This document shows, one piece after another, positions 56,160-64,000 of a DNA stretch of 64,000 bases. The stretch covers positions 1 through 64,000 of the forward strand of contig CAVYZU010000013.1 in assembly GCA_963772965.1 (NCBI GenBank), in the 5' to 3' direction. The position numbers and the translations under genes were made by a program. The notes beneath the pieces are model-generated. The model saw only the letters and a list, made by a program, of their open reading frames with translations, was not told where the DNA came from and ran no database searches. Within the stretch, counting starts at the first letter, position 1. Every line of letters begins with the position of its first letter. This DNA comes from AP-15 sp963772965 (lineage in GTDB: Bacteria; Pseudomonadota; Alphaproteobacteria; ATCC43930; CGMCC-115725).

Positions 56160-56484
56160 GCGCACCAATCACGCGCCGGCTACGGTTAGGTCGTTGATGA
56201 GCAGGGTCGGCGCAACGCTACCCGCGCAAACCTCGCCCTATTTACGACGCTTCCGTTTCAGTGGATGTTTCCGGCAAGTGGCTTCGCGGAAGAGGCGGTG
56301 AAAGCGGAACAGGGTGCCGGCGGAGACGCGCTGAGCGAGTTACGAGGGGTTGGCCCGCAATGCTTTTTGTCCCTTTGGCAGCAGCAAAAAGTTCACGAAT
56401 TGCTGCTTGGGATGATGAAGCGGAGTTGCGGTGGGCGTCGCTTGATTACGTCGGGGCCGTCGAACGTCAACGGTAGACTGAGCT

Positions 56485-56676
56485 GTGCCCATTCCCGATC
56501 GACCGCAACTCCTAGCCGCCCTCGTTCTTCTGATAACGGCAGCTTTCATCGTTTCACGCTGGATCAGGCCGCCATGGGCCATCTGGTGGCGGCGAGCCGT
56601 GATCATCGGCTATTTTCTCGCGCTGGGATTAGTGCTGGCATGGATCGCGAAATGGCTCATCCGGCTTGAGCGGTGA
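56485..56676 (+). CDS. Small membrane protein, 63 aa
   Basis: The GTG start opens a protein that is almost entirely two hydrophobic helices ('LLAALVLLITAAFIVSRWI', 'AVIIGYFLALGLVLAWIAKW') joined by a basic loop. An overlapping longer frame (56265-56669) has no such order. Function unknown. Confidence 0.5.
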   Translation: MPIPDRPQLLAALVLLITAAFIVSRWIRPPWAIWWRRAVIIGYFLALGLVLAWIAKWLIRLER

Positions 56677-56734
56677 CCGAACGTTAACCGCGTCTCCCGA
56701 CCACCATTTGGAGCTGGCAGAAACCGTCAATACC

Positions 56735-57070
56735 TCAGAAGCAAAGTTTTAGTTGTTCGTTCTGGTAACAGGGATTTGGTTCTTCCGATACCTTCACTGC
56801 CGCCTTGTGATCCAAGTACCACTTCCCGTAGTCGGACGGATCACGCTCCAATATGAAGGTTTTGCCGTTCGGCGTCTGAACTCGCTGTCTGACAGATCCT
56901 TGAGACAAACTGGTTTTGACCAGGCAGTTCGTAACGATCGATGAGCCTCCATCATAGGAGATCGCGCATGGCAGCTTGAAAAGTGATTGGGAGTTCGCCA
57001 CCGCAATCGGGCAGGACACCCCAGTGCCCAACAGCATTGCCAAGGCCGCAGTAGACCGGAAGGAAACCAT
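56735..57070 (-). CDS. Secreted small protein with signal peptide, 111 aa
   Basis: Start at 57070 gives a typical signal peptide ('MVSFRSTAALAMLLGTGVSC', then 'PIAVANS' as the probable cleavage area). The mature part has several cysteines ('KLPCAISYDGG', 'VTNCLVKTSL', 'NPCYQNEQLKLCF') and a 'YGKWYLDHKAAVKV' segment, so it is probably disulphide-bonded in the periplasm. Unrecognised family. Confidence 0.6.
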   Translation of the reverse strand: MVSFRSTAALAMLLGTGVSCPIAVANSQSLFKLPCAISYDGGSSIVTNCLVKTSLSQGSVRQRVQTPNGKTFILERDPSDYGKWYLDHKAAVKVSEEPNPCYQNEQLKLCF

Positions 57071-57145
57071 CGACCTGCCTCGATATTTACGAGAATCCTG
57101 GCAGCATTTCCGGAGCGACAATGGCTCGCGTAGTCGCGTACCCAA

Positions 57146-57627
57146 GACGTCAGAAAGCTGCGTCGATGACTAATCTTGTGTGATACGTCAAAGTGCGCCG
57201 GGCATTGTCTGCACCTCATGCGCCATTCACCAACGAATTGAGCGTATGACTGAAGCGAAAACTAATCAATCCTATCCCGAGCGTGCCCTAATTTTGCCCT
57301 CGGTAGGGAGACAAGGCACTTCTCGCGTGACCAGAAAGATCACGATTTGCCTTTAGAGAAATAGAGTTGCAATCACTCCCTGGTCTATATCTGAAGCGAT
57401 AAGCCGACGGCTACAGGCGTTCTAGCCAAGAATTTAGATAATTTAAGTTTCTTGAAGTCCACGATTTGCTTGCTCGGTCACCTTATTAGCAACGACATGT
57501 CGCCCAAGATGCCCCTCTATTTCCTGTAAGGGCCACAAGAAATTATATTAACGATGCTTGTGCTCGTCAGAGATGCGCGTTTTGGTATAGAGAAGTTCTG
57601 CGAACGTTCCTCGGGAGATCCTGGCTG
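57146..57627. other. Stretch without a supportable gene
   Basis: 480 bases between the secreted protein and rmuC. No coding frame with motif; AT-rich near the end, probably with the rmuC promoter. Confidence 0.4.
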
Positions 57628-59368
57628 ATGGCGGTAGAACCGTTGATCCTGGTTAGCATGGTGTTGTCGGCGGTCGCGGTCGTGTTGGGCCTCGGGATAC
57701 TCTACAGATTGGCGCGAACCTCTCCGACCATCCCGCCGATATTGGAGCAGCGGTTGCGGAGCCTCGAAGCGGCTATCGGCAAGTCGGACGGTGCCGTCCG
57801 AGAGGAATTTGGCCGTCATCGCGACGAAACGCGCGAGACGTCAAAAAATGGCTAAGGGAGGAAGTTATTGGCCTTTTTGACAGGCTAACAAATTCCTTGC
57901 GGGCTTCGCTGAGTGATCTCTCGACCGGACAGCAGGTGCGGCTGGAAGCCTTCGCTCTGCGTCTGAATGAAGCCGGTACCACGGCGGCAGAAGATGCCCG
58001 CAACCTGCGCGAAGAAATCCAACTCATCTTGAAGCAGTTGGGCGACGCCATCGGCGTCAGGATCGCCGAACTCACCGCGATCCAGGGCGAGAAGCTCGAC
58101 GGGGTAACCGCACAGATCACCACACTGACCGAGGGCAACGAGCGTCGCCAGGAGACCCTTCGGTCCAGTGTCGAAGACAAGCTCGCTGAGTTAAAGACCG
58201 AGGCGGAACTCAATGCAAAGGCCCTTCGCGAAGAGATTACCGTTAACTTCAGAGCGTTGGCGGTGCCCCGTCCCAGACGATTGATCAGATCTCGCAGTCC
58301 CAGAGAGAACGGCTGGATCGGGTATCGACGAGCGTGACGGAATTGACCCGGCGGACAGGTGAACAACACGAGGCGATGCGCAAGACGGTCGAGGAACGTC
58401 TCGATGCGCTCCGCAGCGAGAACACCGAAAAACTTGATCAGATGCGGCAGACAGTCGATGAAAAGCTGCAAAGTACCCTTGATCAGCGGCTCGGGGCTTC
58501 GTTCCAGATCGTCGCGGATCGGTTGGAGCAGGTCTACAAGAGCATGGGCGAGATGCAGACGCTCGCCAGTGGGGTCGGCGATCTGAAACGGCTTCTCACC
58601 AATGTGAAATCCCGAGGCACCTGGGGCGAGGTCGCCCTCGGCAATGTTCTCGAAGAGATGATGGCTCCAGACCAGTTTGGTCGGAATGTCGAGATTGTCC
58701 CCGGCAGCAACCAACGTGTCGAATACGCGATCCGTCTCCCCGGCGACGGCGATGTCCCGGTCTGGCTGCCGGTGGACGCCAAATTCCCCGTGGAAGACTA
58801 TGAGCGTCTGGTTGACGCTAGCCAGCGCGGAGATGTCGATGCGGTCGAGGTCGCAGCGAAGGCAATCGAGGTTGTAATTCGCGGTTCAGCGAGAACGATC
58901 TGCGAAAAATATTTCCATTCACCGCACTCGACCGAATTCGCCGTGCTGTTCTTGCCGACCGAGGGGCTGTTCGCTGAGGTGATCCGCCGTCCTGGTCTGG
59001 TCGACACCCTGCAACGAGAGTGGCACATCATGGTGGCCGGACCCACAACGCTGGTCTCATTGCTGGTGTCGCTGCGCGTGGGCTTCCGCTCGCTGACAAT
59101 TCAAAGGCACTCGAATGAGGTCTGGAAGGTGCTGGCCGCCGTCAAAACCGAATTTGGTAAGTTCGGCAGCATCCTCGATAAGGTCGGCAAAAAGTTGCGC
59201 GAGACCCAGGACGTGCTGGAAAGCGAGGTCGGGGTTCGTCGCCGGGCGATGGATCGGAAGCTCCGCGAAATCGAGGTGTTGCCCGAAATCGAAGCGGTCT
59301 CTGTTCTCGACCTCGAAGGGCCGGGTATTCATCCATTCAGCGAGGAAGAACGTGAGGCCGCAGAATGA
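57628..59368 (+). pseudogene. rmuC: DNA recombination protein RmuC, two frameshifts
   Basis: Frame 1 (57628-57850) encodes an N-terminal membrane anchor ('ILVSMVLSAVAVVLGLGILY'). A shift at the A6 run near 57843 leads to a long coiled coil ('WLREEVIGLFDRLTNSLRAS' on). A second shift near 58258 leads into the conserved RmuC core ('LKRLLTNVKSRGTWGEVALG', 'YAIRLPGDGDVPVWLPVDAK', 'AGPTTLVSLLVSLRVGF'). With both indels corrected the protein is about 580 residues, anchored and then cytoplasmic. RmuC limits DNA inversion rearrangements and resembles nucleases. Two single-base shifts in an otherwise well-kept gene may also be sequencing errors. Confidence 0.85.
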
Positions 59369-59371
59369 AGG

Positions 59372-59578
59372 TCGGGGCGTAACCAACTCGATGATTATGT
59401 TCTCATTTCCGCCCAGACGGTCACCCGAATGCAAAAGGCGACAGAAATCTCCTCGCTCCGAGAGAATGTGATTACGCGGAGACGAAACCCATATGAGGTG
59501 CTGAAAAACCGACCACAGGACGTCGCGCAGATCGAGGCTGGGATTTGGGCGGCGAGCAGCCAAGGTAAGAAGATTTAA
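59372..59578 (+). other. Possible small fragment between rmuC and clpS
   Basis: A frame reads 'DDYVLISAQTVTRMQKATEI' then 'RRNPYEVLKNRPQDVAQIEA' to a stop at about 59578, without a convincing start. It may be a decayed or very short gene. Confidence 0.3.
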
Positions 59579-59608
59579 ATCGCGAATGATGGATGGATTG
59601 GTGTCGAG

Positions 59609-59971
59609 ATGACGAATGCAGCCGATAATCCCCACTCACAAAAGCAAAATCCACATCCCGTTGAACCCGTCAACAAACCGGAACTCGATCTTCTGGAGAA
59701 AGATGGGATAAAAGCCAAACGTCCGAGCATGTGGAATATAGTATTTTATAACGACAATTACACCCTAATGCAGTTTGTAGAGTTCGTCCTGATCACGGTG
59801 TTTCATATACCGAAGCTAGATGCTCTCGCCTTGACCTTGGCCGTTCACACGAAAGGCCGGGGCATCGCTGGCACCTATACCTTTGAGATCGCCGAACAGA
59901 AGCAATGCGATGTCCTGTTGCTGGCAAAGATCGAGGAACATCCATTGCGGGTTGAAGTGGAGAGGGTTTGA
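59609..59971 (+). CDS. clpS: ClpS-type N-end-rule adaptor of ClpAP
   Basis: 120 residues. After a disordered N-terminus, 'MWNIVFYNDNYTLMQFVEFV' and 'LAVHTKGRGIAGTYTFEIAE' are the ClpS core (the family's N-D-x-y-T and V-H-x-x-G segments that form the N-degron pocket). 'KQCDVLLLAKIEEHPLRVEV' ends it. ClpS delivers proteins with bulky N-terminal residues to ClpA. It stands without clpA nearby; alphaproteobacteria often carry a second, dispersed clpS copy. Confidence 0.85.
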   Translation: MTNAADNPHSQKQNPHPVEPVNKPELDLLEKDGIKAKRPSMWNIVFYNDNYTLMQFVEFVLITVFHIPKLDALALTLAVHTKGRGIAGTYTFEIAEQKQCDVLLLAKIEEHPLRVEVERV

Positions 59972-60065
59972 CCGAGGCCGGAATTCCGGCAAGTCTGGAG
60001 CCCCGTTGGGTACGGAGTGCCGCAGGCAAATCCTAATGCACGCCGAACCGCGACCCTGCTTCAGG

Positions 60066-60257
60066 TCATTGCAACCGGCATCGACCCGCCCACTGTCGCT
60101 CTGCTGCATCGGCAATCCCGATCAGGGCAGTCGCGCAGAGCCAGTTTCCGTCGAGATGTGACGCGGATGCTCTCAGGTGGAGTTGCCAAATAACCCCGAT
60201 ACCCTGCCGGTGGAGCAGCCTAGTCGCGAGCGTCTCAAATAGCGTTGGTTGTCTCAT
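60066..60257 (-). CDS. Possible small protein, 63 aa
   Basis: 'LATRLLHRQGIGVIWQLHLR' and 'CATALIGIADAAERQW' recall short helical rhizobial proteins of unknown function. There is no strong ribosome-binding site; it may be chance. Confidence 0.3.
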   Translation of the reverse strand: MRQPTLFETLATRLLHRQGIGVIWQLHLRASASHLDGNWLCATALIGIADAAERQWAGRCRLQ

Positions 60258-60324
60258 TACGCTGTTTACCGGTCGCGTTTAACTACTAGACGACTGGGAT
60301 TGCGGAGGGTCGGCATGACGCGAC

Positions 60325-60939
60325 CTAGACCAAGCGAACCTTGACGGCCTCCGGCCCTTTGCGCCCCTCACCGATGTCAACGATGACCTGCTCGCCTTCA
60401 TTGAGACCGGTAAGCCCGGACCGTTCGAGCACGGAGATGTGGACAAACACGTCTTTGCCGCCACCCTCCCGAGCGATGAAGCCAAAACCCTTCTCGGGGT
60501 TGAACCATTTTACCGTGCCCTCGACGGCTGTGCTCGAAATTGGCTCGTTCGGTCTCGCCGAAGGGAAACTCGATCTTCGTGGTGCCGAAACAGCCGTGCT
60601 GGAATCCACGCTGAGCACCTCGGTAACATGCGGGCCTTTGTGGCCTGGGCCGACGCGAACTTCGATGGTCTCACCCGGCTGTATGGCGTTGATCCCATTC
60701 TGGGCAAGCACGCTGCTGTGGACGAAGGCGTCGCCCGACCCGTCCGAAAGTTCGGCAAACCCGAAGCCTTTGTCGGGGTTGAACCACTTTACGACTGCTC
60801 GAACAGGCGGGCCTGATGGGGCTTCTAGAGGTGCTCGGTTGAACGGGGGCCGCGATCCGAAAGCACGGGACTGTGGGCGGAAAGTGTCAGCGTCGTCGAA
60901 GTCGCGACGCCGCGATTGGCGAAAATATTGATCTCGCAC
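60325..60939 (-). CDS. Double cold-shock-domain protein, 204 aa
   Basis: The start is GTG 60939 after AAGGA. Two cold-shock domains bind single-stranded nucleic acid: CSD1 at about residues 46-112 ('VVKWFNPDKGFGFAELSDG', 'DAFVHSSV') and CSD2 at about 139-204 ('GTVKWFNPEKGFGFIAREGG', 'DVFVHISV'), each with the RNP1 and RNP2 motifs. An Arg- and Pro-rich N-terminus and a Ser-rich linker flank CSD1. Two-CSD proteins are typical of Hyphomicrobiales. It acts as an RNA chaperone or regulator. Confidence 0.9.
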   Translation of the reverse strand: MRDQYFRQSRRRDFDDADTFRPQSRAFGSRPPFNRAPLEAPSGPPVRAVVKWFNPDKGFGFAELSDGSGDAFVHSSVLAQNGINAIQPGETIEVRVGPGHKGPHVTEVLSVDSSTAVSAPRRSSFPSARPNEPISSTAVEGTVKWFNPEKGFGFIAREGGGKDVFVHISVLERSGLTGLNEGEQVIVDIGEGRKGPEAVKVRLV

Positions 60940-61221
60940 GTGATTCCTTAGTGGTTGATGTCCGATCGCTTAATGGTGGGACGATGAGTTGATTTGCCGC
61001 CACTGTGATCGGAATTTTGGTTCGATACGATCCTAAGTTGAAGTGAGAGCCATGTTTCTCTCATTACGCCGGATAGGTGGGCTTCGCCGTATTCTCGGTC
61101 AAGATCGAGCAATCAGGAGCCCTCATTTTTTAGCGATGAGTCGAGCCCAGCCGCAATGGCGATGTCGAACGCTGTTGCCCAATAACCAGGGCTAATAGCC
61201 TTCGGCCTCTCCGGAGGGACG

Positions 61222-63084
61222 CTAAAGGGAAACTGCCCTCTGGTGTGCTGCCGATTGACTGTATTCCGTGCGCCATCCACCGATACCAGCCCGGCGGCGC
61301 AGATCTTCCAGGGTCAATTCGAACTGGCGGGGATCGCGAACTGTCGGAGAAAATTTCTTGGGATTGAGATAAACCTCCACCGCCGCCTCGATCAGGTCGT
61401 CGGTGTCGAACTCGATGCGCTCCGGGTTACCAAATTCTGTGTCCTCATATTCCCACGACCGGCCCTCAGATTTCCGCCTTATCAGGCCGTTTTCGCGTCG
61501 ATGTTCGGAGGTCGATTCCCAATCCACATCATCCCAGGATCGGTTGTGGGCGACCTTCTGGGCTTCATAGGCGTGCTCGTCATAGCCATCGTCTTCAGCG
61601 GTCGCGATGTAGACGAGATCGGATTCTGAGATGCGAATCTCGATGGCCGACTCCAGCAAGTTTCCTAGATTGACCGGAACCGCCCAGACATACGAGCAGT
61701 CGAAGGACCAGCCCTCGTTCAGGTATTCGGCAACGCGCTCGTCGAGTGCCCGGATCATCGCTTCGTGCCCCGATGCCGCAGCGAACGCCTGCTCGATGCG
61801 ATCAAACATCGGCCCGCCATAGTACTCGAGATTTTCTGCCGCCAGCCGCTTGGCATTCGAGATGCCAGGGTTGACCCCGACCGATTTCGAGATGTCAACA
61901 AACGCGCGGTCCGGGAGCATTTCGAGAAAACGTCGAAGGATCTCGGCGGTCAGATTAGCCTTGACCCACGACATATCGGAGTCCGAGTTGAGGGCCCGCT
62001 GCCGCATGTCGAGCAGTTGCTCCAGGATTTCGTCGTCATTGGTGCTGACGAACTGTTCGAGATCGCGATAGGCGGAAAGAATGAAGTCCCGTTTCTCGGC
62101 ATCGTAGGACCGGTAATCGGGGAGACCGCGCTCGCTCAGTTTGTTTCCGAGCATGTCGAGAACCCGCTCGGTCATGCCTTCTTCCTCGTAATAGCCGAGC
62201 AATCCCTTCAGCTCTGTTTTATCGGCGATCAGTTGCTCGCGGGTCTGCGGATCGAGGTCTGACATCGAGAAATTGTTTTCCGGCATGTAGCCCCCGCCCT
62301 TGATCCCCCGGATCATGTGATGGCGGAGCAGTTCGACGATGTAGGGGTGATATTTTGCCGCCGGTTTGTCGTTGCCGCGCCCCTTCATTTCACCAAGCTG
62401 GCCGTCAGCATCGAGGATGAAGGTTGCGACCGGATACCATCGCAGGACGTCACCGCGCCTGACCTGCCGGCGCAGGCTCAATATTTGGTTGCCAGGTCGC
62501 TGTGACGGGACATTGCCGCAGTGGCCCATCGCTTGGGCCTCGACCGGACATCCGCCGCGCCGCAGAAGCCACCAAGCGAAGCCATCCTGGAACGAGATCA
62601 GGATTTCGTCGTCCGGTTCCGGCGTGATGAGCGACTTTTCTTCCTCGATGCGCTGCCGCCAGGTCGCCTCGTAGCTAGCGAACAGGTCGAACAGATGGCG
62701 CGGGCTTTCAGTTCGGAAGACGTAGTTCTGAATATCAGGGATCGGCAGGCTGAGGAAATGTTCAAGCTGGGCTTTCATCGCCGGCGGGCTGCGCAGATCG
62801 CTGGCGAGATACTGCGCCTGAAAGCGGCGGTTGTATTGCTGCAATGCGCCGGACAGCGACGTGTCGGCTCTTCCTCCTGACCATATGCCGCCAGACAGCT
62901 GATACCAAACTTTCGACCAACGGAGAAACCAGGTGATCCGATCGTTCTTGCGTAATGTCTTGCGCGCCCAATTGATGTCCCGCACGATTTCCTGGCGCAG
63001 CCGAGGGTCATCATTGACTTTGAATATGTCGTTGAACATTCCCTCGTAATCTTGGGCCTCTTGAATTATTTGATCAGCAATCAT
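61222..63084 (-). CDS. Large unrecognised protein with C-x-x-EA-x-x-MGHCGN motif, 620 aa
   Basis: ATG at 63084 with AGGCGAG upstream; the frame is open further but without features. The middle contains 'GGCPVEAQAMGHCGN', then 'ILSLRRQVRRGDVLRWYPVA' and 'LGEMKGRGNDKPAAKYHPYI'. This pattern of an invariant Cys/His block followed by a Lys-Gly-Arg-x-Asn block suggests a catalytic or metal-binding core, as in some phage-encoded and PcfJ-like proteins. The C-terminal third is acidic ('ESTSEHRRENGLIRRKSE'). I cannot assign a function; no partner genes are obvious. Confidence 0.65.
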   Translation of the reverse strand: MIADQIIQEAQDYEGMFNDIFKVNDDPRLRQEIVRDINWARKTLRKNDRITWFLRWSKVWYQLSGGIWSGGRADTSLSGALQQYNRRFQAQYLASDLRSPPAMKAQLEHFLSLPIPDIQNYVFRTESPRHLFDLFASYEATWRQRIEEEKSLITPEPDDEILISFQDGFAWWLLRRGGCPVEAQAMGHCGNVPSQRPGNQILSLRRQVRRGDVLRWYPVATFILDADGQLGEMKGRGNDKPAAKYHPYIVELLRHHMIRGIKGGGYMPENNFSMSDLDPQTREQLIADKTELKGLLGYYEEEGMTERVLDMLGNKLSERGLPDYRSYDAEKRDFILSAYRDLEQFVSTNDDEILEQLLDMRQRALNSDSDMSWVKANLTAEILRRFLEMLPDRAFVDISKSVGVNPGISNAKRLAAENLEYYGGPMFDRIEQAFAAASGHEAMIRALDERVAEYLNEGWSFDCSYVWAVPVNLGNLLESAIEIRISESDLVYIATAEDDGYDEHAYEAQKVAHNRSWDDVDWESTSEHRRENGLIRRKSEGRSWEYEDTEFGNPERIEFDTDDLIEAAVEVYLNPKKFSPTVRDPRQFELTLEDLRRRAGIGGWRTEYSQSAAHQRAVSL

Positions 63085-63390
63085 CGTCTCGCCTATACGG
63101 TTATTTACTCTAGGCGTGCCGGTTAGGCTGCGATCGAATCTTCGTCTCTCTGATAAAGCCGACAATCGGGTCGTTTCCCAGGTCCCGCTCTCCGCCGTAT
63201 GACATGACGACGATCGAGCGAAACTCCATGATTCGGTCGGATGTTCGTTCTGCAACGCGTGTCGGGCAGGGCAAGCTGTCCCGAAAGCCGCAGCACCACT
63301 CGATTTCCCATCTGGGGCGGCGTGGCGGTTGACGCAGTTTACAAAACGCTCTTCATTCGAGAGCGTAAAATGTAAAGTCGGGTTATTTCC
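63085..63390. other. Divergent intergenic region, no gene seen
   Basis: Contains the promoters of the divergent 620-aa gene and the gene at 63391. No motif was identified. Confidence 0.35.
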
Positions 63391-64000
63391 GTGGAATGTG
63401 TCGTCGTCGACTTGCCGCTGGAGATTCGGGCGCGGCTTCGGCAGCTCGACATTGCCTATGAAGAATGCATCGAGGTCGTGAAGGCAATGGTCGCAGCAGC
63501 CAATGGCTGCACTGACAATGACCCGCCCTCGGCGCGGGGATGGGATAGCTGGCGGTTTGGCGTTCGTCGCTGGCGCGACATCGAGCTGCCCCAAGGCTGG
63601 CATAAGGACGAGACGGAAAACCTATCAACCGTCGTGCACCCCGACGCCAAGTTCCGCATAGCCGTGTCGAACACGGACGAGAGCACCGGGCTTCGAGTGG
63701 GCAACCCAAAGAGCAGGACCGTGAAGGGCCAAGGGTCACGGAGGGCCGTGGATTTCAACCGGCAGCCCCCGCTCCCTATCCGCGAGTTCGAGGAAGCGTT
63801 CAGAAAGCAACTACTCGCCGCCGCCGCTGCGCAGGCTCAAATCTGGTATCTGTGCGTATTCAACGACGGAGAAACGGTGCGTGCCGAGTTGTCGAAGCCG
63901 GGCGGGATCGTGGGAGGGCATTTTACCGGCTGGCACGAGCGAATCATCGTCATCGATGATGACGGCCCTGTCGGCGATCGCACAGTCATCACGGACAACG
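63391..64000 (+). CDS. Unrecognised protein, 3' end outside window
   Basis: GTG at 63391, after an in-frame TAA at 63373, opens a frame that stays open to the window end (203 codons). The product begins 'MECVVVDLPLEIRARLRQLD' and includes 'ARGWDSWRFGVRRWRDIELP', 'TGLRVGNPKSRTVKGQGSRR' and 'WYLCVFNDGETVRAELSKPG', a mixed alpha/beta protein. I do not recognise a family. Codon use is normal for the region, and the length already makes chance unlikely. Confidence 0.6.
   Translation, partial: MECVVVDLPLEIRARLRQLDIAYEECIEVVKAMVAAANGCTDNDPPSARGWDSWRFGVRRWRDIELPQGWHKDETENLSTVVHPDAKFRIAVSNTDESTGLRVGNPKSRTVKGQGSRRAVDFNRQPPLPIREFEEAFRKQLLAAAAAQAQIWYLCVFNDGETVRAELSKPGGIVGGHFTGWHERIIVIDDDGPVGDRTVITDN

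Noticed and set aside
56265..56669. 134-aa plus-strand frame
   Set aside because: Low-order composition; the overlapping 63-aa membrane protein is more coherent.
1..64000. CRISPR arrays, tRNA or rRNA genes
   Set aside because: No regular short repeat-spacer pattern and no cloverleaf-like or rRNA-like stretch was seen by eye; a dedicated scan could still find a divergent one.

Overview
The window reads as a GC-rich alphaproteobacterial chromosome or large replicon, most likely Hyphomicrobiales and possibly close to Bradyrhizobium. The basis is a MucR-type regulator, a RepC-type plasmid initiator remnant, a multi-GAF histidine kinase of rhizobial style, the codon bias, and IS630 and IS1634 elements typical of that group. 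No database search was possible, so taxonomy is inference.

Layout. 1-5 kb: the end of a TetR-type regulator, an intact MFS carrier, a decayed second MFS carrier, a methyltransferase relic, an FMN-dependent 2-hydroxyacid dehydrogenase and a decayed IS630 relic. 5-6.7 kb: two regulators with degenerate receiver folds, separated by a short repeat array. 6.7-17.6 kb: eight same-strand, closely spaced genes forming one probable operon of mostly unrecognised proteins. It includes a zincin-like protein and two paralogous SxxK hydrolase-like proteins, one of which is fused to a trypsin-like protease. This is the best candidate for an undescribed system.

18-48 kb is an accessory region full of mobile DNA: four IS630 copies, three IS1634 copies and one IS1595-type transposase. 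Between them lie a RepC fragment, a toxin-antitoxin-like pair with an ImmA/IrrE protease, and a thymidylate-synthase-like enzyme next to a protein resembling aGPT-type thymine pyrophosphorylases (a possible DNA base hypermodification pair). The same region holds mucR, a patatin-like phospholipase whose start was displaced by an IS, a HEPN-like protein, an HNH nuclease, an epimerase, a serine recombinase, and an excisionase plus P4-type primase/helicase module. Target-site duplications are readable for the IS copies, so several interrupted genes can be rejoined exactly.

49-64 kb: a SprT-like protease, a six-GAF histidine kinase broken by a nonsense codon and a frameshift, a VOC protein, a frameshifted rmuC, clpS, a double cold-shock-domain protein, a large unrecognised protein and a gene running off the window.

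Many genes are broken by single-base indels, some in homopolymers. Either the locus is decaying or the sequence carries indel errors; the IS insertions themselves are unambiguous. No tRNA, rRNA or CRISPR array was seen.
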